From Burkholderia sp. IMCC1007 (lineage in GTDB: Bacteria > Pseudomonadota > Gammaproteobacteria > Burkholderiales > Burkholderiaceae): a stretch of 64,000 bases of DNA. Positions 23,743-32,814 of this stretch are shown piece after piece; position 1 is the stretch's first letter, and every line of letters begins with the position of its first letter. Both the position numbers and the translations under genes were made by a program. Below the pieces are notes generated by a model. It saw nothing but the letters and a program-made list of their open reading frames with translations. It was not told where the DNA came from and searched no databases. Where the stretch lies: assembly GCF_027257875.1 (NCBI RefSeq), contig NZ_JAPVQY010000038.1, forward strand, positions 18,417 through 82,416, read 5' to 3'.

Positions 23743-25968
23743 TCAGGCGCGCGCGAGCATCGCCACCTTGTCGAGCGTGATCGGCAGGTCGCGCACGCGC
23801 ACGCCCGTCGCGTGATAAACCGCATTGGCGATCGCGGCCGGCACGCCGGTGATCCCGATCTCGCCGATGCCGCGAATGCCGAGCGGATTGAAGTTCGTGT
23901 CGCGTTCGTCGACGAAGCTCACGTCGAGATCGCCGATATCCGCGTTCACGGGCACGTGATATTCCGCGAGGTTCGCGTTCGTGAAGCGGCCATGCCGCAC
24001 GTCCAGAAACGAGCCCTCCTCGAGCGCGGTGCCGAGCCCCCAGACCATCCCGCCGATCAACTGGCTGCGTGCGGTCTTCGCATTCAGCAGGCTGCCGACG
24101 CTGTACGCGCCGACGATGCGCGGCACGCGGATCGTGCCGAGCTCGGCATCGACGTGCACTTCGGCGAACACCGCGCCGAACGAATGCGACGCGTAGCGCG
24201 ACTTCTCGTCGCCCGGCTTCGTCGTCGCCTGCGCTTCGATCGGCCGGCCGCCCGCGCGTGCGATCACCGCGGCGGCCGGATCGCGCCGCGACGGCTTGCC
24301 GCGATGCACGACCCAGCCGCTCTCGACCGACACGTCGTCCATCGCGGCGCCGTGCAACGGCGACCCCGGATCGGCGATCGCCAGCGCGACCAGTTTCGCG
24401 CGCGCCTGCGACGCGGCCTCGCGCACGGCCGGCGCGACGCTCGCGGCCGACTGCGAGCCGCCCGATACCGGCGCAGCCGGCAGGCTCGAATCGCCGAGCA
24501 CGAAGCGCACGTTCTGCGGCGCGAAGCCCAGCGCGTCGGCGGCGACCTGCGTCATCACCGTGTAGGTGCCCGTACCGATATCCTGCGTGCCCGACGCGAC
24601 TTCGGCCGTGCCGTCGGCAAGAATGCGCGCGCGCGCCGATGCCTCGCTGCGGTTCGCCGGATACGTCGCGGCCGCCATGCCGAGGCCGATCAGCGTATCG
24701 CCGTCGCGCATCGTGCGCGGCGCGGCGGTGCGCCGCGACCAGCCGAAGCGCTGCGCGCCGACGCGGTAGCACTCGCGCAGCTTGTTGCTCGACCACGGCT
24801 TGCCGTCCTCCGGGTCGACCTCCGCATAATTCGCGAGCCGCAGCGCGACCGGGTCGATGCCGAGCCGCCACGCGAGTTCGTCCATCGCCGATTCGAGCGC
24901 GAACGAACCGGACGCTTCACCGGGCGCGCGCATGAACGTCGGCGTGCCGACGTTCAGCGCGACGATCCGGTGCGTGGTCGCCAGGTTCGGCACCGCATAC
25001 ATCATCCGCGCCGGCATCCCGCACGTTTCCGTCCAGTCCTCGAACGTCGACGTGGTGACGATCGAGTCGTGGCGCATCGCCGTCAGCGTGCCGTCGCGGC
25101 GGGCGGCCAGCATCACGCGCTGCTCGGTGAACGGCCGCCCGCCGACCGGGCCGAACATCTGCGGCCGCGTCAGCACGAGCCGCACCGGGCGCCCCACCTG
25201 CTTCGCCGCCATCGCGCACAGCGACACGTGCGACCACGACGATCCCTTGCAGCCGAAGCCGCCGCCGAGGAACGGCGAAATCACGCGTACCCGTTCCGGC
25301 GCGATGCCGAACACCGCGGCCACCGCCGTTTTCGAACCCGACACGCCCTGCGTCGCATCGTGCAGCGTGAGCGTCGGGCCATCCCAGCGGGCCATCGTCG
25401 CGTGCGGCTCGATCGGGTTGTGGTGCTGCATCGGCGTCGTGTAGGTTGCGTCGATGCGCACCGCGCCGTCGCGCACGCCTGCCTCGACGTCGCCGCGCAG
25501 CGTGTCCATCTCACGCCCCTGCTGCTTGGGCGGCACGCGCGCGCCGCCCTTCTCGCGCGCGAAATCCAGTGCGGCGTGCTGCTCGCGATAGCGCACGTGC
25601 ACGGCATTCGCGGCGTCGGTCGCCTGTTCGAGCGTTTCGGCGACGACGACCGCGACGGGCTCGTTGTTGTAGCGCACCACGTCCTCCTGCAGCAGCGTGA
25701 GCCGGCGCCCGGCGGGCGGCGACAGCGGCGGGCGGCCGCCGTGGGGCAGCCGGATCGCATTCTCGTAAGTCATCACGAGCAGCACGCCGGGCATCGCGCG
25801 TGCGCGCGCCGTGTCGATCGATTCGATGCGCGCCGATGCGACCGTGCTCGTGACGAGCACCGCATGCGCGAGCCGCGCATCGGCGAATTCGGCCGCATAG
25901 CGCGCGCCGCCCGTCACCTTCAGTACGCCGTCGACACGATCGAGCGGCTGTCCGGTCACCGTGTTCAT
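23743..25968 (-). CDS. paoC: Periplasmic aldehyde oxidoreductase, molybdopterin-binding subunit
   Basis: 741 residues, the size of E. coli PaoC (YagR). Xanthine-oxidase family: domain 1 with GQPLDRVDGVLKVTGGARYA and YNNEPVAVVVAETLEQA; molybdenum-cofactor domain with HHNPIEPHATMARW, GGGFGCKG, FMRAPGEASGSFALESAMDELA, TQDIGTGTYTVMTQVAAD, GGSQSAASV; and the catalytic glutamate in GIRGIGEIGITGVPAA. Oxidises aldehydes to acids. Its ATG overlaps the FAD-subunit stop (ATGA). It should be exported folded, carried by the Tat-signal partner. Confidence 0.92.
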   Translation of the reverse strand: MNTVTGQPLDRVDGVLKVTGGARYAAEFADARLAHAVLVTSTVASARIESIDTARARAMPGVLLVMTYENAIRLPHGGRPPLSPPAGRRLTLLQEDVVRYNNEPVAVVVAETLEQATDAANAVHVRYREQHAALDFAREKGGARVPPKQQGREMDTLRGDVEAGVRDGAVRIDATYTTPMQHHNPIEPHATMARWDGPTLTLHDATQGVSGSKTAVAAVFGIAPERVRVISPFLGGGFGCKGSSWSHVSLCAMAAKQVGRPVRLVLTRPQMFGPVGGRPFTEQRVMLAARRDGTLTAMRHDSIVTTSTFEDWTETCGMPARMMYAVPNLATTHRIVALNVGTPTFMRAPGEASGSFALESAMDELAWRLGIDPVALRLANYAEVDPEDGKPWSSNKLRECYRVGAQRFGWSRRTAAPRTMRDGDTLIGLGMAAATYPANRSEASARARILADGTAEVASGTQDIGTGTYTVMTQVAADALGFAPQNVRFVLGDSSLPAAPVSGGSQSAASVAPAVREAASQARAKLVALAIADPGSPLHGAAMDDVSVESGWVVHRGKPSRRDPAAAVIARAGGRPIEAQATTKPGDEKSRYASHSFGAVFAEVHVDAELGTIRVPRIVGAYSVGSLLNAKTARSQLIGGMVWGLGTALEEGSFLDVRHGRFTNANLAEYHVPVNADIGDLDVSFVDERDTNFNPLGIRGIGEIGITGVPAAIANAVYHATGVRVRDLPITLDKVAMLARA

Positions 25969-26966
25969 GCCGTCTCTCCCGTCGTGCCCGCGGCCGTTTT
26001 CACCGCGCGGACGATCGCGCGCTGCGCGAGCGCGACCTTGAATCCATTGCCGTCGAGCGGCCGCGCATCGTGCAACGCAAGCGCGGCGGCCTCGCGAATC
26101 GCCGCATCGGTCGGCGCGCGGCCCGCGAGATGCCGTTCCGCGGCCGTCGCACGCCACGGCTTGTGCGCGACGCCGCCGAGCGCGATCCGCGCATCCGCCA
26201 CACGCGCGCCTTCCATGCGCAACGCCGCCGCCACGGCCACCAGCGCGAACGCGTAGCTCGCGCGATCGCGCACCTTCAGATAGTGCGCATGGTCGGCAAA
26301 GCGCGGCGGCGGCAAGTCCACCGCGGTGATCAGTTCGCCCGGTTCGAGCGTCGTGTCGAGATCGGGCCGCTCGCCCGGCAGCCGGTGAAACGACGCGAAC
26401 GGAATCTGCCGTGTGCCGCGCGGGCCGCTCACCTGCACGACGGCATCGAGGGCCGCGAGCGCGACGCTCATGTCCGACGGGTTCACCGCCACGCACTGCG
26501 CACTCGCGCCGAGAATCGCGTGCATCCGGTTATGGCCGCCGATCGCCGCACAGCCGCTGCCCGGCTCGCGCTTGTTGCATTGCGTGAACGCGGGATCGTA
26601 GAAATACGGGCAGCGCGTGCGTTGCATCAGGTTGCCGCCGACGGTCGCCATGTTGCGCAATTGCGCGGACGCGCCGGCGAGCAGCGCCTGCGACAGCAGC
26701 GGATAGTCCGCGCGGACGCGCGGATGATCGGCGGCATCGCTGTTACGCACCAGCGCACCGATGCGCAGCCCGCCGCCGGGGAGCGCATCGACCGCGTCGA
26801 GGCCCGCGATGCGCGTGATGTCGATGAGCGCGACGGGCCGCGCGACGCCGCCCTTCATCAGGTCCAGCAGGTTCGTGCCGCCGCCGATGAAAGCGGCGCC
26901 CGGGCGCTGCGCCGCGCGCACGGCACCCGCGACGTCGGCGGCGCGTTCGTAGGAGATCGCTTCCAT
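25965..26966 (-). CDS. paoB: Periplasmic aldehyde oxidoreductase, FAD-binding subunit
   Basis: 333 residues. The FAD domain shows AAFIGGGTNLLDLMKGGVARP and NMATVGGNLMQRTRCPYFYD. A cysteine set RCPYFYDP/QCNKREPGSGCAA is inserted where PaoB of E. coli binds an extra 4Fe-4S cluster, so the same cluster is expected here. Passes electrons from the molybdenum subunit via the 2Fe-2S subunit to FAD. Stop overlaps the start of the molybdenum subunit; 18 bp separate it from the 2Fe-2S gene upstream. Confidence 0.92.
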   Translation of the reverse strand: MEAISYERAADVAGAVRAAQRPGAAFIGGGTNLLDLMKGGVARPVALIDITRIAGLDAVDALPGGGLRIGALVRNSDAADHPRVRADYPLLSQALLAGASAQLRNMATVGGNLMQRTRCPYFYDPAFTQCNKREPGSGCAAIGGHNRMHAILGASAQCVAVNPSDMSVALAALDAVVQVSGPRGTRQIPFASFHRLPGERPDLDTTLEPGELITAVDLPPPRFADHAHYLKVRDRASYAFALVAVAAALRMEGARVADARIALGGVAHKPWRATAAERHLAGRAPTDAAIREAAALALHDARPLDGNGFKVALAQRAIVRAVKTAAGTTGETA

Positions 26967-26984
26967 TGCGGTGCCCTCCTGCGC

Positions 26985-27737
26985 CTAGCTGCGGGTCGCG
27001 TGCGCGGCGCGCACCGCGGCGACGATGTTCGGGTACGCACCGCAGCGACACAGGTTGCCGCTCATGCGTTCGCGAATCTCGTCGTCCGACAGTTGCGCGG
27101 GACGATGCCGCACGTCGGCGGTCGCGGCGCTCGCCGCACCGGCCGCGAATTCGTCGAGCAGCGCCGTTGCGGAACACAGCTGGCCGGACGTGCAATAGCC
27201 GCACTGGAATGCATCGTGATCGACGAACGCACGCTGCATCGCGCTCGGCACGCCATCGCGCGCCAGCCCTTCGACGGTCGTGATCCGCTGGCCCTCGTGC
27301 ATCACGGCGAGGGTCAGGCATGCGTTGATGCGCCGCCCGTCGACGAGCACCGTGCATGCGCCGCACTGTCCGCGGTCGCAGCCCTTCTTCGTGCCCGTGA
27401 GCCCCGCGTATTCGCGCAGCGCATCGAGCAGCGTGACGCGCGGTTCGAGGTGCAACGCGTATTCGCGCCCGTTGATGTCGAGGCGCACAGGCTGCGCCGG
27501 TACCGCGTCGCGGTGCGGGGCAGCCGCAGGCGATGCCGCGGGCGCCTGCGCATGAACGTGCGGCGCCGCGCTCACCGTCGCGGCCGCCGCCGCGGATTGC
27601 AGGAAACGGCGCCGCGCGGCACTCGACGGCGTATCGTGCGACAACGGCAGCGCCGCTGGATGGCCGCGCCCGGGCGGCGACGCAACGGCGTCGCGCGCGG
27701 GCTCGGCGGATGGGGGAATGGGTCGATCGCTGGACAT
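26985..27737 (-). CDS. paoA: Periplasmic aldehyde oxidoreductase, 2Fe-2S subunit with Tat signal
   Basis: 250 residues from MSSDRP (GGA ahead of it; an ATG six codons upstream is possible). A twin-arginine signal SSAARRRFLQSAAAAATVSA near residue 40 would export the folded complex. Then two 2Fe-2S clusters: GCDRGQCGACTVLVDGRRINAC (plant-ferredoxin type) and CGYCTSGQLCS with GNLCRCGAYPNI (alpha-helical type). First gene of the paoA-paoB-paoC operon, the same order as E. coli yagTSR. The molybdenum-insertion chaperone (paoD-like) is not in the window. Confidence 0.92.
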   Translation of the reverse strand: MSSDRPIPPSAEPARDAVASPPGRGHPAALPLSHDTPSSAARRRFLQSAAAAATVSAAPHVHAQAPAASPAAAPHRDAVPAQPVRLDINGREYALHLEPRVTLLDALREYAGLTGTKKGCDRGQCGACTVLVDGRRINACLTLAVMHEGQRITTVEGLARDGVPSAMQRAFVDHDAFQCGYCTSGQLCSATALLDEFAAGAASAATADVRHRPAQLSDDEIRERMSGNLCRCGAYPNIVAAVRAAHATRS

Positions 27738-28258
27738 GAGTTCCGCTCGCTGCATGGTTGAGGGACGCAGATGTGCCGCCCGTGCCCGGATCACCGCGCG
27801 GAACGGCATGCATATCGGCGCAACGAGCAATTCCGGTGCCGCGCGCGGTGCCGCTGCCAATGGGGGACGGCAAGCGGCCGGCATCCGAGCCTGTGTTGCG
27901 GCTTATGGCGCTACGCTGGCGCATGGCTGACGCGCGGCTGTCGAAGCGGCAAGAAACACCGGTGTCCGGCGCGGCCTTTCGATACATCGGCCGCCGATTA
28001 CCGATTTCGGCCGCGGTGCCGCGCACGGTGCGCGCATCGCAGCGCCCATTCGCCGCATTGCACACGCGTGTAAATGCGTGCGGCATCTGCATCCGCGGGA
28101 AAATTGCGCCCGCGATACCGGCGCCGCGCGCGAAAGCGATTGGTCAGGTTTGCGAAAGCATTTTGCGATCACGTCGAGGTCGCAAACGATTCACTGAAAC
28201 GTCGCACGGCATCGGCATACTCGGAAACGTTTCCCATCACCCTGCCTGGAGAGAAGTC
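27738..28258. other. Divergent spacer between the pao operon and a lipoprotein gene
   Basis: 521 bp with no convincing gene. A perfect 12-bp palindrome GGAAACGTTTCC at 28223-28234 lies 24 bp before the lipoprotein start and could be a repressor site. Otherwise only GC-rich, weakly structured DNA. Confidence 0.45.
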
Positions 28259-28537
28259 ATGCATCGCGTTGCCCTCGCCGTCGTACTGTGTGCCGCTGTC
28301 GTCACCGCCGCCTGCAGCGACGACGCATCGCACGACGCGCACCCGGCCGACGCGTCGCAACAGGCCCACGCACCGTCCGGCTCCGCGAGCGCGTTCAACA
28401 ACGATGCAGGCGCGAACGCCGCCGCGTCCGATGCCGCACCGCTCGCACCGCCCGTCATTCACTACCCGCCCGATGACGACGACGCGAAGTCCGCGCCGGC
28501 CGCGGCCGCGCCCGGCGTCGCGTCGTCGCCGCACTGA
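28259..28537 (+). CDS. Small predicted lipoprotein
   Basis: 92 residues. The N-terminus MHRVALAVVLCAAVVTAACS is a lipoprotein signal with the acylated cysteine at about residue 19 (TAAC lipobox), followed by a low-complexity, Ala/Asp/Pro-rich region with no domain (SDDASHDAHPADASQQAH, HYPPDDDDAKSAP). The ATG follows GGAGAGAAG, a strong site. Probably anchored in the outer or inner membrane; function unknown. A phospholipase C remnant follows 54 bp downstream. Confidence 0.75.
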   Translation: MHRVALAVVLCAAVVTAACSDDASHDAHPADASQQAHAPSGSASAFNNDAGANAAASDAAPLAPPVIHYPPDDDDAKSAPAAAAPGVASSPH

Positions 28538-28591
28538 TCCGCGTTCCAGCCCCGTCCCTGTCCCCCGATCGCAGAACCGACGTGAAATAAC

Positions 28592-28812
28592 ATGACGTCA
28601 TCCAGCCGCCGCCGTTTCCTGCACACCGTCGCACAGTCAGCGGGCGCCGCGTGCTGCATGCGGGCTTCGACCTGACGGCGACGAACGGCAGGTACGCGTT
28701 CCCGGTGTATGGCCCGAACGGTTTCGTGCGGATGTTCTCGGGCAACGTGTCGGCCGCGACCGCGCGCAGCCGCAACCAGGCGCAGCCCGGTCAGATCGGT
28801 ATCGGCCCGGCA
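28592..28812 (+). pseudogene. Phospholipase C remnant with a large internal deletion
   Basis: The 5' end encodes a twin-arginine signal, MTSSSRRRFLHTVAQSAGAA, typical of Tat-exported bacterial phospholipase C. About 50 bp on, in a different frame, the sequence reads FDLTATNGRYAFPVYGPNGF then VRMFSGNVSAATARSRNQAQ, which resembles the C-terminal repeat domain of those enzymes (the YGPNGFVR-F-G-N motif). The ~650-residue catalytic part is missing, the frame is broken at about 28640-28655, and the 3' end is cut where the leftward serine hydrolase gene ends. The protein itself reads only 27 codons. Assignment is from memory of the family. Confidence 0.65.
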
Positions 28813-29436
28813 TCAGATCGCGTATGCGAGCGCGCGATCGACGAGCGTGGCGTCGAAGTTTTCGTCCGCTTCGCGAAAGCGCAGCGGCGCCGCGCAATGC
28901 ACCAGCGTGTCGACGAAGTATTTGGCGCGCGGCCAGGGCCCGAAGCCGGCCGCGGTATTGATGTGTCCCGCATCGCCGAGGTTCACGAACGCGCTGCCGA
29001 GCTGGTGCGCGAGCGTGCGCGCATCGGCGAGCGGCATCCACGGATCGGTTTCGCTGCCGATCACGATCGACGGCACCGCAAGCCGGCGCGCGTCGAACGG
29101 CCCGGCGAACGTGAATTTCTTCGGACTGGCGGGGGCGACGAGCAGCACGCCCGCGACATCGGCCACCTGCGGCCATTGCGCGAGCGCATGCGCGGCCGCG
29201 AGGCAGCCGAAGCTGTGCGCGGCGAGCACGAACGGGCCGCGCTCGCGCTCGAGCAGCGCACGGACGGACTGCGCCCAGCCCGCGAGGTCGGGCGCATCCC
29301 AGTCGGCCTGCTCGACCCGCAGCGCGCGCGGGAATTGCCGCTCCAGCCAGGTCTGCCAGTGAGCGCCTTCGCTGCCGTGCAGGCCCGGAACGGTCACGAG
29401 CCGCGGCGGCCACGCCGATTTGCTGCATGCGCGCAT
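28813..29436 (-). CDS. RBBP9/YdeN-family serine hydrolase
   Basis: 207 residues, alpha/beta hydrolase of the short RBBP9 type. Opening VTVPGLHGSEGAHWQTWLER, nucleophile serine in FVLAAHSFGCLAAAH, an acid in GSETDPWMPL, and the histidine in NLGDAGHINTAAGFGPWP. Cytoplasmic; natural substrate unknown. The ATG follows GCGAGGG at 5 nt. Its 3' end abuts the phospholipase C scar, so the deletion endpoint lies at or just beyond its stop codon. Confidence 0.88.
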   Translation of the reverse strand: MRACSKSAWPPRLVTVPGLHGSEGAHWQTWLERQFPRALRVEQADWDAPDLAGWAQSVRALLERERGPFVLAAHSFGCLAAAHALAQWPQVADVAGVLLVAPASPKKFTFAGPFDARRLAVPSIVIGSETDPWMPLADARTLAHQLGSAFVNLGDAGHINTAAGFGPWPRAKYFVDTLVHCAAPLRFREADENFDATLVDRALAYAI

Positions 29437-29689
29437 GATTGCCCTCGCTTGCGTTGCTTGGTGACGATTGGAGACGAGCTTCGATTGTGGCGCGCCGCGC
29501 ACGGCCGCCGAACCAATTTTTTGTGCTTTGCTTTTGCACGGGCCGCCGCGCGCCGGGCCCGTGTGGCGCTGCTGCGGCGGCATGACGGCGCAACGCGCCG
29601 CGAGACCGTAGAATGTGGGCTTCCCGCTTGCCACGCATCGGATCGGGCCGGGCGCTGCCGCGCCGGTGCCGATCGACAGGAGACGCCCG

Positions 29690-30127
29690 ATGTCCGCTAC
29701 GCCCGCCGGCGCGCTGCGCCCTTTCCATCTCGCCTTTCCCGTGTCGAGCCTCGTCGACGCGCGCGCGTTCTACGGCGGCCTGCTCGGATGCCCCGAAGGC
29801 CGCAGCTCCGAGCACTGGGTCGACTTCGACTTCTTCGGGCACCAGCTCGTCGCGCACCTCGCGCCGGACCAGACCGGCGCCAGCGCGGTCAATCCGGTCG
29901 ATGGCGATGACGTGCCCGTGCGCCACTTCGGCGTCGTGCTGTCGATGGACGAGTGGCATGCGCTCGCCGAAAAACTGCGGGCCGCGCACACGCGCTTCGT
30001 GATCGAGCCGCACATCCGCTTCAAGGGCGAGGTCGGCGAGCAGGCAACCATGTTCTTCCTCGATCCGTGCGGCAATGCACTGGAGTTCAAGGCATTCGCC
30101 GACATCGGCCAGCTGTTCGCGAAGTAA
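29690..30127 (+). CDS. VOC (glyoxalase-fold) family protein
   Basis: 145 residues. Two beta-alpha-beta-beta-beta modules: LRPFHLAFPVSSLVDARAFYGGLLGC and the later HFGVVLSMDEWHALAEKL, TMFFLDPCGNALEFKAF. Probable metal ligands are H in FHLAF, H in VRHFGVV and E in NALEFK. Resembles the E. coli YhfU/glyoxalase-like dioxygenase superfamily branch; reaction unknown. ATG follows CAGGAGACG. The next gene starts 4 bp after its stop, so it probably leads an operon with ghrA. Confidence 0.85.
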   Translation: MSATPAGALRPFHLAFPVSSLVDARAFYGGLLGCPEGRSSEHWVDFDFFGHQLVAHLAPDQTGASAVNPVDGDDVPVRHFGVVLSMDEWHALAEKLRAAHTRFVIEPHIRFKGEVGEQATMFFLDPCGNALEFKAFADIGQLFAK

Positions 30128-30131
30128 GCGC

Positions 30132-31073
30132 ATGAAGATCCTGTTCCATTCGCCGCACCAGGAAGCCGCCGCGTGGCGCGACGCGATCGCGCACGCATTG
30201 CCCGAAGCCGAGTTGCGCGCGTGGCAGCCGGGCGACACCGCCCCCGCCGATTACGCGCTGGTATGGCGCGCGCCGCGCGAGTTCTTCACGCCGCGCGACG
30301 GATTGCGCGCGATCTTCAACCTCGGCGCGGGCGTCGACGCGCTGCTCGCGCTCGAGCGCGACCATCCCGGCACGCTGCCGCGCGACGTGCCGCTGGTGCG
30401 CCTCGAGGATTCCGGCATGGCGCAGCAGATGATCGAATACGTCGCGCATGCCGTGCTGCGCTACCTGCGCCGCTTCGACGAATACGAAACGCTGCAGCGC
30501 GAGCGCCGCTGGCAGCCACTTGCGCCGCATCCGCGTGCGGGCTTCACCGTCGCCGTGCTCGGCCTCGGCGTGCTCGGCGCGCAGGTCGCGCAGGGGCTCG
30601 CGGCGCTCGGCCTGCCGGTGCGCGGCTACAGCCGCAGCCCGAAGCAGCTCGACGGGATCGAAACCTTCGCGGGCGACGGCGCGCTCGACGCGTGCATCGA
30701 CGGCGCGAAGGTGCTCGTGAATCTGCTGCCGAGCACGGCCGATACCGATGGCATCCTGTCGGCGCGCACCTTCGCGCGGCTCGCACCGGGTGCGTACGTC
30801 ATCAACGTCGCGCGCGGCGCGCATCTCGTCGAAGCCGACCTGCTCGACGCGCTCGCGAGCGGCCAGCTCGCCGCCGCGACGCTCGACGTGTTCCGGCACG
30901 AGCCGCTGCCGGCCGAGCATCCGTTCTGGCACGCACCGCGCATCACGATCACCCCGCACAGCTCCGCCGAGACGCTGCGCGACGAAGCCGTCGAACAGAT
31001 CGCCGGCAAGATCCGCGCGCTGGCGCGCGGCGAGCGCGTCGGCGGTGTCGTCGACTACGCGCGCGGCTACTGA
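30132..31073 (+). CDS. ghrA: Glyoxylate/hydroxypyruvate reductase A
   Basis: 313 residues. D-isomer-specific 2-hydroxyacid dehydrogenase of the GhrA branch, reducing glyoxylate to glycolate or hydroxypyruvate to glycerate. Visible are IFNLGAGVDALL, the Rossmann motif VAVLGLGVLGAQVAQGLAAL, GYSRSPKQ, INVARGAHLVEADLL with the catalytic arginine, DVFRHEPLPAEHPFW with the glutamate, and ITPHSSAET with the catalytic histidine. Four bp after the VOC gene, 29 bp before the lyase gene. Confidence 0.9.
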   Translation: MKILFHSPHQEAAAWRDAIAHALPEAELRAWQPGDTAPADYALVWRAPREFFTPRDGLRAIFNLGAGVDALLALERDHPGTLPRDVPLVRLEDSGMAQQMIEYVAHAVLRYLRRFDEYETLQRERRWQPLAPHPRAGFTVAVLGLGVLGAQVAQGLAALGLPVRGYSRSPKQLDGIETFAGDGALDACIDGAKVLVNLLPSTADTDGILSARTFARLAPGAYVINVARGAHLVEADLLDALASGQLAAATLDVFRHEPLPAEHPFWHAPRITITPHSSAETLRDEAVEQIAGKIRALARGERVGGVVDYARGY

Positions 31074-31102
31074 ATTCGCCCTACATGACACCGGAGACAA
31101 CC

Positions 31103-32035
31103 ATGACATTCCCCACCGCCGTCAAGATCGTCGAAGTCGGCCCGCGCGACGGGCTGCAGAATGAAAAGACCTTCGTGCCGACCGATGTGAAGATCGCGCT
31201 CGTCGATCGCCTGTCGCAAGCCGGCTTCCGCAATATCGAGGCCGCGTCGTTCGTGTCGCCGAAATGGGTGCCGCAGATGGCCGACGGCGCCGACGTGATG
31301 GCCGGCATCGAGCGTCGCGCGGGCACCGTCTATTCGGTGCTCACGCCGAACCTGAAGGGTGTCGAGAACGCGCTCGCCGCGCGCGCCGACGAAGTGGTGA
31401 TCTTCGGTGCGGCGAGCGAAGCGTTCTCGCAGCGGAACATCAACTGCAGCATCGCCGAGAGCATCGCGCGCTTCGAGCCGGTCGCGAAGGCCGCGAAGGA
31501 TGCCGGCGTGCGGCTGCGCGGCAGCGTGTCGTGCACGCTCGGCTGCCCGTACCAGGGCGAGGTGCCCGTCGCATCGGTGGTCGACGTCGTCGAACGGTTC
31601 GCCGCGCTCGGCTGCGACGAGATCGACATCGCCGACACGATCGGCGTCGGCACGCCGAAGCGCACGCGCGAAGTGCTGTCCGCCGTCACGCGCGTGTTCC
31701 CGCGCGAACGGCTGTCGGGCCACTTCCACGACACCTACGGCCAGGCGCTCGCGAACATCTATGCGGCGCTGTTCGAAGGGATCGAGATCTTCCACGCATC
31801 GGTGGCCGGCCTCGGCGGCTGCCCGTATGCGAAGGGCGCGACCGGCAACGTCGCGACCGAGGACGTGCTGTACCTGATGCAGGGCCTCGGCATCGAGACC
31901 GGCATCGATCTCGCACAGGTCGTCGCCGCCGGCGACTTCATCTCGAACGCGATCGGCCGCGCGAACGTGTCGCGCGCCGGTCGCGCGCTGCTCGCCAAGG
32001 CCCAGAGCGCGGCCGACGCGGCGAGCTGCGTCTGA
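31103..32035 (+). CDS. mvaB: Hydroxymethylglutaryl-CoA lyase
   Basis: 310 residues. Cleaves HMG-CoA to acetyl-CoA and acetoacetate in leucine breakdown. HMG-CoA lyase signatures: VEVGPRDGLQNEKTFVPT (metal-binding aspartate and catalytic arginine), FVSPKWVPQMADG, FHDTYGQALANIYAAL (metal histidines) and the active-site cysteine in SVAGLGGCPYAKGATGNVATED. ATG follows CCGGAGAC. It sits apart from the other leucine genes but in line with ghrA and ybaK. Confidence 0.95.
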   Translation: MTFPTAVKIVEVGPRDGLQNEKTFVPTDVKIALVDRLSQAGFRNIEAASFVSPKWVPQMADGADVMAGIERRAGTVYSVLTPNLKGVENALAARADEVVIFGAASEAFSQRNINCSIAESIARFEPVAKAAKDAGVRLRGSVSCTLGCPYQGEVPVASVVDVVERFAALGCDEIDIADTIGVGTPKRTREVLSAVTRVFPRERLSGHFHDTYGQALANIYAALFEGIEIFHASVAGLGGCPYAKGATGNVATEDVLYLMQGLGIETGIDLAQVVAAGDFISNAIGRANVSRAGRALLAKAQSAADAASCV

Positions 32036-32059
32036 CACCGACTTTCACGGATCGACCTC

Positions 32060-32566
32060 ATGACGACACCTGCTTCATTCGACTCTCTCCCCGATTCCGC
32101 GCGACGCGTCGCGCTGCTGCTGCGCGAGCGCGGCCATGCGAAAGGCATCGTGATGCTCGCCGAAACCGGCAAGACCTCGGCCGAGGCCGCGGCCGGGCTC
32201 GGCTGCTCGGTCGCGCAGATCGCGAAGTCGATCCTGTTTCGCCGTGAGTCGGACGGCGCGCCGGTGCTCGTCGTCGCGAGCGGGGTGAACCGTGTCGACG
32301 AGAAGAAAGTCGCCGCCCAGGTCGGTGCGGTCGGCCGCGCGGATGCGAAGTTCGTGCGCGACAACACCGGCTATGCGATCGGCGGCGTGTGCCCGATCGG
32401 CCATCTGGTCGAACCGGTCACGCTGATCGACGCCGACCTGCTCGGGCTCGACAGCCTGTGGGCGGCCGCCGGCCATCCGCACGCGGTGTTCAACCTGTCG
32501 CCGGACGAACTCGTGTCGCTGACGGGCGCGCCGATCGCGGACATCGCGCAGCGCAACGACGCATGA
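32060..32566 (+). CDS. YbaK/EbsC-family prolyl-tRNA deacylase-like protein
   Basis: 168 residues, a stand-alone relative of the ProRS editing domain. Signatures: ETGKTSAEAAAGLGCSVAQIAKSILF, VASGVNRVDEKKVAAQVG, TGYAIGGVCPIGHL (the GxxxP loop that binds the tRNA 3' end) and AAAGHPHAVFNLSPDELVSLTGA. Relatives hydrolyse mischarged tRNAs (Cys-, Ala- or Ser-tRNA); which one cannot be told here. Stop overlaps the start of the DUF1289 gene (ATGA). Confidence 0.9.
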   Translation: MTTPASFDSLPDSARRVALLLRERGHAKGIVMLAETGKTSAEAAAGLGCSVAQIAKSILFRRESDGAPVLVVASGVNRVDEKKVAAQVGAVGRADAKFVRDNTGYAIGGVCPIGHLVEPVTLIDADLLGLDSLWAAAGHPHAVFNLSPDELVSLTGAPIADIAQRNDA

Positions 32567-32769
32567 GCGACGCACCGGTAATGGTCGGCACGGTCGCGTC
32601 GCCGTGCACGGACGTATGCAGGATCGACCCGCGTACCGACTGGTGCGCGGGCTGCCTGCGCACGCGCGACGAAATCAAGGGGTGGCGCACGTCGGACGAC
32701 GACGCGAGGCGCATGCTGCTCGCGCGTCTCGATGCGCGCCGGCGACTGCTCGCGGGCAGCGGCACATAA
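32563..32769 (+). CDS. DUF1289 Fe-S-type small protein
   Basis: 68 residues. SPCTDVCRIDPRTDWCAGCLRTRDEI carries the four conserved cysteines (C-x3-C-x7-C-x2-C) of DUF1289, thought to bind a metal or Fe-S cluster; the family has no settled function. Start overlaps the ybaK-like stop, so translation is probably coupled. Confidence 0.9.
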   Translation: MSDAPVMVGTVASPCTDVCRIDPRTDWCAGCLRTRDEIKGWRTSDDDARRMLLARLDARRRLLAGSGT

Positions 32770-32780
32770 AAGCGGCGCAC

Positions 32781-32814
32781 AAAAAAAAGCCGTTCAGCCT
32801 CGCGGGCGAACGGC
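32781..32814 (-). terminator. Strong leftward terminator
   Basis: On the minus strand GCCGTTC pairs with GAACGGC and is followed directly by eight T. It lies 232 bp past the stop of the leftward EamA gene, so either that transcript has a long 3' end or a separate short leftward transcript ends here. Confidence 0.85.
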
